Assembly: GCF_000745005.1 (NCBI RefSeq)
Contig: NZ_JQNB01000001.1
Coordinates: 1,240,001 to 1,304,000 of the forward strand
Origin: Luteibacter sp. 9135
GTDB taxonomy: Bacteria; Pseudomonadota; Gammaproteobacteria; Xanthomonadales; Rhodanobacteraceae
DNA: 64,000 nucleotides
Reading direction: 5' to 3'
Position 1 is the first letter of the stretch. Every line of letters begins with the position of its first letter. This document shows, in pieces, positions 46,578 to 54,044 of this stretch. The notes beneath the pieces were generated by a model, which did no database searches, had not been told where the DNA came from, and worked only from the letters and a program-made list of their open reading frames with translations. A program made the translations under genes and the position numbers.

Positions 46578-46615
46578 CAGCCGTGGCGGTCACGCTCCCG
46601 CGAGCCGCCACGCTG
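46578..46615. terminator. Hairpin between convergent genes
   Basis: Arms CAGCCGTGGCGG (46578-46589) and CCGCCACGCTG (46605-46615) pair over 11 bp with one bulged C. It lies between the end of the interrupted reductase gene and the end of the opposing hydrolase gene. No T-run is present, so terminator function is plausible but not certain. Confidence 0.4.
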
Positions 46616-46620
46616 TGCCT

Positions 46621-47388
46621 TCACTTGCCCGAGGCGATCGCTGCCTTTTCGATCAGCCGGGCCACGTCGTCCGGATGCGAGAGGTAGGCGACGTGGCTCG
46701 AGTTCACCTCGACAACGGTGCTGCCCGCACGCTTCGCCATGAAGCGCTCCAGATCCGGATTGACGGTGCGATCCGCGGTGGCGACAAGTGCCCAGCTCGG
46801 CTTGGTCTTCCATGCCGCCGTCGAAACCGTATCGGTAAAGGCATGCACGGAAGGCATCACCTGCGAGGCCGCCATGAAGCGCGTCTCCGTCGCGGGTACG
46901 TCGGCGGCGAAGTCGGCTCGCAACTGTGCCGGCACGATGTAGAGGAAATCGTCCGCCGTTTTCTTGATCGCCTTGGTGGCGCCCGGCATCTTCTCGGTCA
47001 GCGTGGCCAGGCTTTCACCGGTCTCCGGCTGATAGGCCGCGATGTACACCAGGCCGGCGACCTGCGCATCGTTCCCGGCCTCCGTGATAACGGCGCCACC
47101 GTAGCTGTGGCCCACCAGCAGGCTGGGGCCCTGCTGCATGTGCAGGACAGCCAGCGTGGCCTTGACGTCGTCAGCAAGCGAGGTCTCCGGCTGTTGCACG
47201 ACGGAGACGTTGTAGCCGTCGCGGGTGAGGATCTCCGCCACCGGCTTCCAGCCCGAGCCATCGGCGAAGAAACCATGGACGAGGACGATGTTCTTCACCG
47301 GACGCGCCGGGGCGGCATGCGCACCGAAAGCACCCAGGGCCAGGGCGAGCACAGCGGCGATACGCGTACGACGAAACGACAGCTTCAT
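46621..47388 (-). CDS. Secreted alpha/beta hydrolase
   Basis: GGAG precedes the ATG at 47388. The signal peptide ends near A-H-A-A (residue ~26). The core shows V-L-V-H-G-F-F-A-D-G-S-G-W for the oxyanion region and the nucleophile elbow G-H-S-Y-G-G with Ser95; the C-terminal S-S-H-V-A-Y-L-S-H segment supplies the catalytic histidine. At 255 residues it resembles small alpha/beta hydrolases of the esterase type located in the periplasm. The substrate is unknown. Its neighbours (interrupted reductase, DJ-1-like protein, TetR, zinc-type dehydrogenase) suggest a reactive-electrophile or xenobiotic cluster, an inference from context. Confidence 0.87.
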   Translation of the reverse strand: MKLSFRRTRIAAVLALALGAFGAHAAPARPVKNIVLVHGFFADGSGWKPVAEILTRDGYNVSVVQQPETSLADDVKATLAVLHMQQGPSLLVGHSYGGAVITEAGNDAQVAGLVYIAAYQPETGESLATLTEKMPGATKAIKKTADDFLYIVPAQLRADFAADVPATETRFMAASQVMPSVHAFTDTVSTAAWKTKPSWALVATADRTVNPDLERFMAKRAGSTVVEVNSSHVAYLSHPDDVARLIEKAAIASGK

Positions 47389-47453
47389 GGGATTCTCCAG
47401 AAAAGGGATGTGCGTGAGCAGGAAGGGATGTGTATGTGTCGGCTGGCGTACTC

Positions 47454-48134
47454 TCAGCCGGCGAGCTGCTTCATCAGCACGGCGGCCGCTTCGGACGAGG
47501 AAGCCGGGTTCTGTCCGGTAATCAGCAGGCCATCGGTCACAACGTACGAGCCCCAGTCCGGACCCTTCGAGTAGACGCCGCCCTTGGCCTTGAGCTCGTC
47601 CTCGACTAGGAACGGCACCACCTGGGTGAGGCCGACGCCGTCTTCCTCGGTGTTGGTGAAACCGGTGACCTGCTTACCTTCCACCAGCGGCTTGCCGTCG
47701 GGGGCCTTCACATGGCGCAGCACGCCCGGCGCATGACAGACCAGGGCGACCGGCTTGCCCGCCTCGATGAACGACTCGATCAGCGCGATGGAGTGGGTGT
47801 CCTCCGCCAGGTCCCACAGCGGGCCGTGGCCACCCGGGTAGAAGACGGTGTCGAAGTCGGCCTGTGACACGGTGTCGAGGCGGACGGTGTTCGCAAGCTG
47901 GGCATTGGCGGCAGCATCCGCTTCGAAGCGGCGGGTCACGTCGGTCTGGAAGGACGGCTCGTTGCTCTTGGGATCCAGCGGCGGCTGCCCGCCCAAGGGC
48001 GAGGCCAGCACGATCTCGGCGCCGGCATCCTTGAAGGTGTAGTAAGGCGCGGCGAGCTCTTCGAGCCAGAAACCGGTCTTGCGGCCGGTGTTGCCAAGCT
48101 GGTCGTGGGAGGTGAGGACGATGAGGACTTTCAT
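47454..48134 (-). CDS. DJ-1/PfpI family protein (type 1 glutamine amidotransferase-like, Hsp31/glyoxalase III type)
   Basis: The 226-residue product has the nucleophile elbow V-C-H-A-P-G with Cys133 followed by His134, the upstream Y-P-G-G-H-G-P motif and E-E-L near residue 26 as acidic helper. This is the pattern of Hsp31-like DJ-1 proteins that act as glyoxalase III, deglycase or chaperone. It begins after a perfect AGGAG. A TetR operator (48158-48174) sits just upstream, and the tetR gene beyond it is closed by its own terminator, so this gene has a separate, TetR-controlled promoter. Induction by aldehydes or other electrophiles is plausible but not shown. Confidence 0.9.
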   Translation of the reverse strand: MKVLIVLTSHDQLGNTGRKTGFWLEELAAPYYTFKDAGAEIVLASPLGGQPPLDPKSNEPSFQTDVTRRFEADAAANAQLANTVRLDTVSQADFDTVFYPGGHGPLWDLAEDTHSIALIESFIEAGKPVALVCHAPGVLRHVKAPDGKPLVEGKQVTGFTNTEEDGVGLTQVVPFLVEDELKAKGGVYSKGPDWGSYVVTDGLLITGQNPASSSEAAAVLMKQLAG

Positions 48135-48157
48135 GATGAACTCCTGAGTGAGTTTAA

Positions 48158-48174
48158 GTAGACCGGTCGTCTAC
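48158..48174. promoter_or_regulatory. TetR operator upstream of the DJ-1-like gene
   Basis: GTAGAC-CGGTC-GTCTAC is a perfect 6-bp inverted repeat with a 5-bp centre. It begins 23 bp upstream of the start codon of the DJ-1-like gene. Nearly the same sequence precedes the tetR gene at 48866-48880, so both are probably bound by that repressor. Confidence 0.75.
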
Positions 48175-48187
48175 AAGACGGTTGTTT

Positions 48188-48213
48188 AAAAAGGCGCTTC
48201 GCTGTGAAGCGCC
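48188..48213 (-). terminator. Rho-independent terminator of the tetR gene
   Basis: Read leftward, GGCGCTTC (48206-48213), a 5-base loop and GAAGCGCC (48193-48200) form a perfect 8-bp stem directly followed by five U residues (48188-48192). It lies 22 bp after the tetR stop and before the next promoter, separating tetR from the DJ-1-like gene. Confidence 0.85.
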
Positions 48214-48234
48214 CGGTAGGGCCCTTCCCCCGGA

Positions 48235-48843
48235 TCAAGCGGGAAGGTGCAGGATCTGGCGAGTAGTGACCATGGCCTTATGGAACGGTTCGACGTTGCG
48301 GACGATCTTGACCATGACGCTGGCGCCGAGCCAGAGTTGGTAGAGGCTCTGTGCCACGTCCGACGCTGGATCGTCGACGGACAGCGATCCATCGGCCATG
48401 CCCGCCTCGATCGCCTGGGACAGGTGCGTCACGATGCCTGCAGTGCCGCGCTTCATCGACGCGCGCATCGCTTCGGACAGGTCGGACACCTCGGCACCCA
48501 GCTTCACCGCCAGGCACTTGCCCTGGCAATCCTCGAACGACTGGTTGTGCTCCCACGCCTGGAAATAGTGCTCCAGCCGCTCCGCCGCGGTACCGCCGGC
48601 CTGCCGGAGCGTGCGATCCATATCCGCAAGGTAATCCTGGAAGTAGGCCTCAAGCATGGCCTCGCCGAAGGCCTCCTTGGAAGCGAAGTAGTGATAGAAC
48701 GAGCCCTTCGGAACGCCGGCGGAGGCAAGCACCTCGTTGAGGCCGACCGCCGAGAAGCCCTTGCCGCCCATGATGCGCTGGCCCGTAGCGAGGATCTTCT
48801 CGCGGACGTCGAAGGTTTCGATGGTGGCGGTGGCGGTGGTCAT
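48235..48843 (-). CDS. TetR/AcrR family repressor
   Basis: From the ATG at 48843 the product has 202 residues, with the helix-turn-helix F-S-A-V-G-L-N-E-V-L-A-S-A-G-V-P-K-G-S-F and Y-H-Y-F-A-S-K-E-A-F typical of TetR. An in-frame ATG at 48864 would add seven residues, but it lies at the edge of the operator. Two matching operators, one before this gene and one before the DJ-1-like gene, indicate autorepression plus control of that neighbour. Cys residues at about 113 and 117 (D-C-Q-G-K-C) could sense thiol-reactive compounds, as in some NemR-like regulators (inference). Confidence 0.92.
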   Translation of the reverse strand: MTTATATIETFDVREKILATGQRIMGGKGFSAVGLNEVLASAGVPKGSFYHYFASKEAFGEAMLEAYFQDYLADMDRTLRQAGGTAAERLEHYFQAWEHNQSFEDCQGKCLAVKLGAEVSDLSEAMRASMKRGTAGIVTHLSQAIEAGMADGSLSVDDPASDVAQSLYQLWLGASVMVKIVRNVEPFHKAMVTTRQILHLPA

Positions 48844-48865
48844 GGGTAGAGACCATACCCTCAAT

Positions 48866-48880
48866 TAGACCAGTCGTCTA
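48866..48880. promoter_or_regulatory. TetR operator upstream of the tetR gene
   Basis: TAGAC-CAGTC-GTCTA is a perfect 5-bp inverted repeat with a 5-bp centre, differing at one central base from the operator before the DJ-1-like gene. It begins 23 bp upstream of the tetR start codon, the right place for autorepression. Confidence 0.75.
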
Positions 48881-48971
48881 CAGCTATTTTCGAAGCGGCT
48901 TCGCGGCAGACGCGAAGCTGGAGCAGTTCGTCGTGGATCCGTGTTAGTCCGGCGATGACGGCCTTGTCGGT

Positions 48972-50000
48972 TCAGCTTTCCTGGGTATCCGGCCTGACGA
49001 GCACCAGCTTCCCGAGCATGCTGCCGGCTTCAAGCTGCCGGTGCGCCTCGATCAGGCGTGCGGCATCGATACCGTCGATACGCTGCGTCAGCGTATGCGT
49101 GATGTCGCCCCGGTCGACCAACTCCGCCACCCGCCGCAGCAACGCATGCTGGCGCGCCATGGTGGCTGTGCCGAACATGGCACGGGTAAACATGAGCTCC
49201 CAGTGGATCGAGATCGATTTGCCCTTGAAAGGCGTGATGTCGACGCTGGCCGGATCGTCGATCAAGGCGAACTGGCCTTCCGGCACCAGCGTCTCGGCCA
49301 CTTGCGGTACGTACGTCGCGCTGTGGTTGAGGCCGATCACATAGGCGAGCCCGTCGATACCCAAGGCCTGCAATTGCGGCTTCCAGGGCTGGTGGTGGTC
49401 GATCGTGTGATGGGCGCCGTGATTGAGCACCCAGTCGCGCGTTTCCGGGCGCGACGCTGTACCAACGATCGTCAGGCCCGTGAGCGCACGCGCAAGCTGG
49501 GTCAGGATCGAGCCGACACCTCCCGCGGCGCCCACCACCAGCAGGACGCGGTGCTCCGTGGGGTCCGCTTCGTGCACGCGCAGCCGGTCGAACAGGAGTT
49601 CCCAGGCGGTGATCGCCGTCAAGGGCAGCGATGCGGCCTCGGCAAAGTCCAGCGAAGCAGGCATGGGACCGACGATACGCTCGTCCACGGCCTGCCGTTC
49701 CGCGTTGCTGCCCGGGCGCGTGATATCGCCGGCATACCACACGCGGTCACCGGCCTTGAAGCGCGTCACGCCCGGGCCGACCGCCTTGACGATACCGGCG
49801 GCGTCCCAGCCCAGGATGCGCGGCTGTCCGGCCGGCACATCGCCATGGGCACGGACCTTGGTATCCACCGGGTTGACCGACACGGCGCGCACATCGACCA
49901 ACAGGTCGTGCTCACGCAGCGCCGGCTCGGGCACGTCGACGTCCTGCAACGCCTGGGGCTGGTCGATGGGAAGGTTCTTGAAGAAGCCGACGGCTTTCAT
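48972..50000 (-). CDS. Zinc-type alcohol dehydrogenase-like / quinone oxidoreductase (MDR family)
   Basis: The 342-residue product follows the medium-chain dehydrogenase plan: a GroES-like N-terminal half (V-R-A-V-S-V-N-P-V-D-T-K-V-R, G-W-D-A-A-G-I-V, G-D-R-V-W-Y-A-G) and a Rossmann half (V-V-G-A-A-G-G-V-G-S-I). The cysteines that hold structural or catalytic zinc in true alcohol dehydrogenases are absent, so it belongs with the zinc-free NADPH:quinone or enone reductases despite its usual name. It lies 129 bp upstream of tetR in the same direction; the operator between them points to tetR. Substrate unknown. Confidence 0.9.
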   Translation of the reverse strand: MKAVGFFKNLPIDQPQALQDVDVPEPALREHDLLVDVRAVSVNPVDTKVRAHGDVPAGQPRILGWDAAGIVKAVGPGVTRFKAGDRVWYAGDITRPGSNAERQAVDERIVGPMPASLDFAEAASLPLTAITAWELLFDRLRVHEADPTEHRVLLVVGAAGGVGSILTQLARALTGLTIVGTASRPETRDWVLNHGAHHTIDHHQPWKPQLQALGIDGLAYVIGLNHSATYVPQVAETLVPEGQFALIDDPASVDITPFKGKSISIHWELMFTRAMFGTATMARQHALLRRVAELVDRGDITHTLTQRIDGIDAARLIEAHRQLEAGSMLGKLVLVRPDTQES

Positions 50001-50064
50001 GGGGTGTGTTTCTCCGTAACGGGTGCGGAAGCGATGACGCTATTCTTGCCTGGGATGAGGTCGC

Positions 50065-50196
50065 TTACTTGTATACGCCCAGTTGCTTGAGCAACACGAG
50101 GTTGTCTTCCAGGTGCCCGTTGTCGTGATCCGTCCATCCGTTTAGCAACAAGGGCATAGCGATGAGCGAAGTAGGCTTGTCGTTCGCTGAGCACAT
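50065..50196 (-). CDS. Short possible coding region or gene remnant (43 aa)
   Basis: In the 227-bp gap after copD, a leftward frame from ATG 50196 gives 43 residues with high GC at codon third positions and a protein-like C-terminus (H-L-E-D-N-L-V-L-L-K-Q-L-G-V-Y-K then TAA). GCGGGA lies just before the ATG. The frame stays open upstream into copD. It may be a small gene or the tail of a decayed larger gene. I do not recognise the family. Confidence 0.3.
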   Translation of the reverse strand: MCSANDKPTSLIAMPLLLNGWTDHDNGHLEDNLVLLKQLGVYK

Positions 50197-50227
50197 CGCG
50201 TCCCGCTGAAAGACGGTGTTGCTGGTC

Positions 50228-51154
50228 TCACGTTACAGGAGAGAGTGTTCCCAGCCACGCCACGAGCCCAAGGATCATCCCGGCCAAACCCGTCTCCACC
50301 AACACGCTGCGCTGAAGGAGACGCAAGGCCCGGCTGGGTTCTCCCTGCTGCCTTGCGATGGTAAGCGCGGGAGCCAGCCGGTAGCGGTTCATGCTCGCCA
50401 CCACGAGCATCATCCCGAACAGCCACAGCTTGATGACGAGAAGATGGCCATAGCGGGTGCTCGCCAGCGTCTCCCACGAGACTCCGGCGATCATCACGTA
50501 GTTGATGACACCCGTCAGCATGAGCAGCGCGACGATCCATACACCGACACGCGTAAAGCCATGTGCGGCCTCGCTTAGGAGGTCGATGGATTGTGGATGC
50601 CCGCGCCGTGCGTCTCGGGCAAGCAGGACGAACGCCACGAGTGCTCCCCACCAGGCACCAGCGGCCCAAAGGTGAACGATATCGGCTGCCAGATGAGCCA
50701 TGCCGCGCGCCGCCGCATCCATCGCGCCATGCCCGGTCCAGGCAAGGCTGGCTAACGAAGCCGCACCGGCGACGGACGCGATAGTCCACATCGGCCTGGC
50801 CGGCCGACGCAGCGCGTGCCCCATAAACAGCAACGCCAGCAGCGCCACCATACGGACCTGCCAAGCCCAACCCATCGTGGTGTCGACTACCAGCACGGCG
50901 TACGTCGACATAGGGATGTCGGACCACGCCGCGGCGCCAGCCATGCCCTTGGCCGACCACGCCAGAGCAGCGACCGAGAGCACAAGCCCTGATATCGATC
51001 CGAAGGCGATCAGCCGGCTATACGACCTGCCCACCCTGCCTGCGCGGTGCGCCTCAGGCAAGGTGTGGAGTGCAAAGAGCGGCACGCCAAACAGCATCAT
51101 CAAGTCGCCGTAGAGTGCCCAGCGCAAGACGATCATCGGCAGCGCGTCACCCAC
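50228..51154 (-). CDS. copD: Copper resistance inner-membrane protein CopD
   Basis: The 308-residue protein has about eight hydrophobic helices, with conserved histidines in G-H-G-A-M-D and H-L-A-A-D-I-V-H-L-W-A-A-G-A-W-W, the CopD family pattern. It is thought to move copper across the inner membrane together with periplasmic CopC. GTG at 51154 is the start, four bases after the copC stop, so the two genes are translated from one transcript. The related YebZ/PcoD proteins have the same layout. Confidence 0.92.
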   Translation of the reverse strand: MGDALPMIVLRWALYGDLMMLFGVPLFALHTLPEAHRAGRVGRSYSRLIAFGSISGLVLSVAALAWSAKGMAGAAAWSDIPMSTYAVLVVDTTMGWAWQVRMVALLALLFMGHALRRPARPMWTIASVAGAASLASLAWTGHGAMDAAARGMAHLAADIVHLWAAGAWWGALVAFVLLARDARRGHPQSIDLLSEAAHGFTRVGVWIVALLMLTGVINYVMIAGVSWETLASTRYGHLLVIKLWLFGMMLVVASMNRYRLAPALTIARQQGEPSRALRLLQRSVLVETGLAGMILGLVAWLGTLSPVT

Positions 51155-51158
51155 CGAT

Positions 51159-51542
51159 TTACTTCACTTCGAACGTAAACGAACCTTTGACCGCGTGCGT
51201 ATCTACCGAAACCACGTGCCAGTCAACGCGGTAACTGCCTCGCGTCAGCGGACGGGTTGGCGTAACTACAAGTGTCTGGCCGTCCGTCCCCGTCGCGACC
51301 GCGGTAGCGACCTTCGCCGGCGCCATGGCCATGCCGGGCATGGCTGTGATCATGACGTCGGCAGCGGAAAATTGCGGCATCAACGCCTCGGAAAAGGTCA
51401 GCTGGATGCTACGAGGAGCTGCACCGACGGCTTTGTCGGCGGGCGTCGAGGAGATGAGCTTGGGGTGGGCGAGGGCGCTGCCGCTGAGGAGGAAGGCGGC
51501 AAGGCCGAGCCACGTGACAGCAAGGCGTCGGAATGTAGGCAT
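51159..51542 (-). CDS. copC: Periplasmic copper-binding protein CopC
   Basis: From ATG 51542 the precursor has 127 residues with a signal peptide ending A-L-A, so the mature protein starts with His (H-P-K-L), as in CopC, where the N-terminal histidine binds Cu(II). Further ligand candidates are the short Met cluster M-P-G-M-A-M-A-P and the final D-T-H-A-V-K-G-S-F. An ATG at 51560 would add six residues but lacks a ribosome binding site; AGGA precedes the chosen start. Forms an operon with copD. Confidence 0.9.
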   Translation of the reverse strand: MPTFRRLAVTWLGLAAFLLSGSALAHPKLISSTPADKAVGAAPRSIQLTFSEALMPQFSAADVMITAMPGMAMAPAKVATAVATGTDGQTLVVTPTRPLTRGSYRVDWHVVSVDTHAVKGSFTFEVK

Positions 51543-51657
51543 GTCAGTCCTGGTGGTCATCGGCTTGGAGGTTCACACGGAAAGGTGAGTGTGGAGCGCG
51601 GTGTGGGTGAATCCACCGCTTCCGGCGCCAAGCATGGGACATGGACCGACGCGAGAG

Positions 51658-51957
51658 TCAAGCTCGGTATGCATGCGGCTGGTCGCCACATTCCATAGGT
51701 GAATTCACCGCGTCACAAGACCGCTTCAGCCTCCGACAAGAAAAGCCATGTCGCTCTAATGCGTTTACTGCGTTTACTGCGTTTGCAAGCGCAATGCCAT
51801 TCGGAATCCATTGCTCAATCTGAGCCTTCGCTTCGCGCGCTGACTGCTGTGGCTGGAAGGTGTCGTTTGGATCGTTTCCACTCACGGCATTACATCCGTG
51901 CATGGCGACGGAGAGAGGAAAGATGCAGATCAATAGCGCTCGGGTCGATCTTTTCAC
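51658..51957 (-). CDS. Putative small lipoprotein, unknown function
   Basis: From GTG 51957 the product has 99 residues: a short basic start, a hydrophobic stretch and Cys22 in a weak lipobox (M-H-G-C), followed by a polar region with the segment G-F-S-C-R-R-L near residue 70. The stretch A-N-A-V-N-A-V-N-A is encoded by a 9-bp unit repeated about three times near 51760-51788, which looks like replication slippage. Apart from this gene the stretch 51561-52119 holds nothing else I can support. Confidence 0.5.
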   Translation of the reverse strand: MKRSTRALLICIFPLSVAMHGCNAVSGNDPNDTFQPQQSAREAKAQIEQWIPNGIALANAVNAVNALERHGFSCRRLKRSCDAVNSPMECGDQPHAYRA

Positions 51958-52119
51958 GACGCGATATCCCTGGCGATGTGGGTATTGCCGTCTGGATGGT
52001 GACATTACGTGATCTTGGCCAGGTTCTGAACGACCGCTTGGCGGGTTGGCGCTACGCTCAGTAAAATGTAAAAATCAAGGGTTGAACGCCTCCTTTATGC
52101 CACCGGTCCCCGAAATAAA

Positions 52120-52974
52120 TTGAAGACCCCCCAAGGCCTGCAGCCGTTGATCGATGACGGCATCATTGACGACGTGCTCCGGCCACTCAAGAGCGGCAAG
52201 GAGGCGGCGGTGTACGTTGTCCGTAGCGGCAACGACGTCCGCTGCGCCAAGGTCTACAAGGACATGGCGCATCGAAGCTTTCAGCAGCGCGTGCAGTATC
52301 AGGAAGGCCGCAAGGTAAGCAGCAGCCGCGAGGCGCGCGCCATCGGCAAGGGAAGCAAGTACGGGCGCAAGCAGCAGGAAGTTGCCTGGAAGAACGCTGA
52401 GGTCGATGCGCTTTACCAGTTGCGCGATGCCGGTGTTCGCGTGCCCGAGCCGTTCGGCTATTTCCACGGCGTGCTGGTGATGGAACTGGTCACGGACGCC
52501 GATGGCCTGTCCGCCCCCCGCCTGGGCGAGGTCGATCTCAGCGCCGATGAGGCTCGGGAATACCATCGGATCCTCGTGCGGCAGGTCGTGCTGATGCTGT
52601 GTGCGGGATTGATCCACGGCGATCTTTCCCCGTACAACGTCCTTGTCGGTCCGGATGGCCCTGTCGTGATCGATTTTCCGCAAGTCGTCAGTGCTACGGG
52701 AAATAATGCGGCGCGCAACATGCTGCTGCGTGACGTCAACAATCTCACCGCCTACCTTGGACGCTCGGCGCCCGAGTTGCTGGAGACGTGGTACGGCGAG
52801 GAGATGTGGGCCTTGCTGCAGGCCGGCGATCTCCGCGCCGATACGGAACTGACCGGTCATTTCGAGCCGGATGAGTCCGAGGTCGATCTGGACAGCATCC
52901 GGCAGTCCATCAATGACGCAAGAGAAGAAATGCTTATACGGCAGCAGGGACGTGAGGCGGCGGAAGAAGACTAG
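52120..52974 (+). CDS. RIO-type serine/threonine protein kinase (PA4780-like)
   Basis: The 284-residue product starts at TTG with the family N-terminus M-K-T-P. Kinase elements are visible: K-S-G-K-E-A-A-V-Y as the nucleotide loop, Lys44 in C-A-K-V-Y, the catalytic loop L-I-H-G-D-L-S-P-Y-N-V-L-V with Asp168 and Asn173, and the metal-binding D-F of V-V-I-D-F-P-Q (Asp185). All residues needed for activity are present. Targets in bacteria are not established. It is a single gene on the plus strand between the lipoprotein and ntrB, and the acidic C-terminal tail is typical. Confidence 0.9.
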   Translation: MKTPQGLQPLIDDGIIDDVLRPLKSGKEAAVYVVRSGNDVRCAKVYKDMAHRSFQQRVQYQEGRKVSSSREARAIGKGSKYGRKQQEVAWKNAEVDALYQLRDAGVRVPEPFGYFHGVLVMELVTDADGLSAPRLGEVDLSADEAREYHRILVRQVVLMLCAGLIHGDLSPYNVLVGPDGPVVIDFPQVVSATGNNAARNMLLRDVNNLTAYLGRSAPELLETWYGEEMWALLQAGDLRADTELTGHFEPDESEVDLDSIRQSINDAREEMLIRQQGREAAEED

Positions 52975-53024
52975 GGGTCAAGGACGCCATTGCATCCACC
53001 CAACCCCTTCCCTAAATTGGTGCA

Positions 53025-54044
53025 ATGCAAGCACCAACCCAAGCCGACCTCCTGACGCTCCTGGGCACCGGCCTAGCCGTCGTCTCCACGGACGGCCGCG
53101 TCAGCTGGATCAACCCAGCCCTCGGCGAACTCCTCGACGTCGGCCCCCGCACCGCCCCCGGGCAGGAGCTCACCGCCCTGATGCGCAACCCAGCCCTGGC
53201 GGCGCAACTCGATCGCGTCGCCCTAGAGCGCCGCGCCTACAACCTCCGCGCCGTCACCTTCGGCGTCGCCCGTGGCCGTGAACTCACTGCCGACCTGATC
53301 CTGCAGCCGCTGGACGACGGCAGCATCCTCGTCGAAGTCCATCCGCTTGCGCCCGAACTCGCGGCAGCCAGCGCCGGCACCCCGCTCTCCGCCACCCTGC
53401 GCGGCTTCGCCCACGAGGTGAAGAACCCCCTCGCCGGCCTGCGCGGCGCCGCCCAACTGCTGGAACGCCGCGTCGTCGACAAGGACCTGCGCCAGCTCGC
53501 CGCCATGGTGATCGCCGAGGCCGACCGGCTTGCCGCGCTCGCCGATGGTCTGCTCCGCCACGGCGGTGCGCCGCGTCTGGGTCCGGTCAACCTCCACGAA
53601 CTGCTGGAGCGCCTTGAAGGCCTGGTCGTCGCCGAAGCGAACGCCCCGCGTGTGCGCCACGACTTCGACCCCAGCCTGCCGGATACGCTGGGCGACGCCG
53701 ACCGCCTGCTCCAGGTGCTGCTCAACCTCACCCGCAATGCCTCTGAAGCGGGTGCTGACACGCTCACCCTGCGCACCCGCGTCGAGCACGGCGCGCGCGT
53801 GGGCGAACGTACCGTGCGCGCCGCGTTGCGCGTAGACGTGATCGACGACGGCCCGGGTGTGCCTGACGAACTGCGCGACACCTTGTTCCAGCCGCTGGTA
53901 TCCGGTCGCCCCGACGGCACCGGGCTGGGGCTGGCGCTGTCACGCGAGATCGCGCTCGAACACGGCGGCGACCTTCGTTACACCAGTCGTCAAGGCGAGA
54001 CCGTCTTTTCCCTCTACCTCCCGATGGAGCGTCCGCATGACTGA
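53025..54044 (+). CDS. ntrB: Nitrogen regulation sensor kinase NtrB (GlnL)
   Basis: The 339-residue protein has no membrane segment, as expected for NtrB. A short PAS domain (about 8-110) is followed by the H-box F-A-H-E-V-K-N-P-L-A-G-L with His130, and ATPase motifs N-L-T-R-N-A-S-E-A (N box), D-D-G-P-G-V (G1) and G-T-G-L-G-L-A-L (G2). It phosphorylates NtrC when nitrogen is low and switches to phosphatase with PII. The stop overlaps the ntrC start by 8 bp, so the two are translated together. glnA and glnK are not in view. Confidence 0.92.
   Translation: MQAPTQADLLTLLGTGLAVVSTDGRVSWINPALGELLDVGPRTAPGQELTALMRNPALAAQLDRVALERRAYNLRAVTFGVARGRELTADLILQPLDDGSILVEVHPLAPELAAASAGTPLSATLRGFAHEVKNPLAGLRGAAQLLERRVVDKDLRQLAAMVIAEADRLAALADGLLRHGGAPRLGPVNLHELLERLEGLVVAEANAPRVRHDFDPSLPDTLGDADRLLQVLLNLTRNASEAGADTLTLRTRVEHGARVGERTVRAALRVDVIDDGPGVPDELRDTLFQPLVSGRPDGTGLGLALSREIALEHGGDLRYTSRQGETVFSLYLPMERPHD

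Noticed and set aside
48972..50000. True zinc-dependent alcohol dehydrogenase
   Set aside because: The zinc-binding cysteines are missing; it fits the zinc-free quinone/enone reductase branch.
51699..52064. Plus-strand frame of 121 codons between copC and the RIO kinase gene
   Set aside because: Arg/Ser-rich, no ribosome binding site; the opposite strand has a more protein-like lipoprotein frame.
44478..52069. Shared 12-mer TCAGTAAAATGT at 44478-44489 and 52058-52069
   Set aside because: Only two copies, no consistent relation to gene starts; likely chance in AT-richer gaps.
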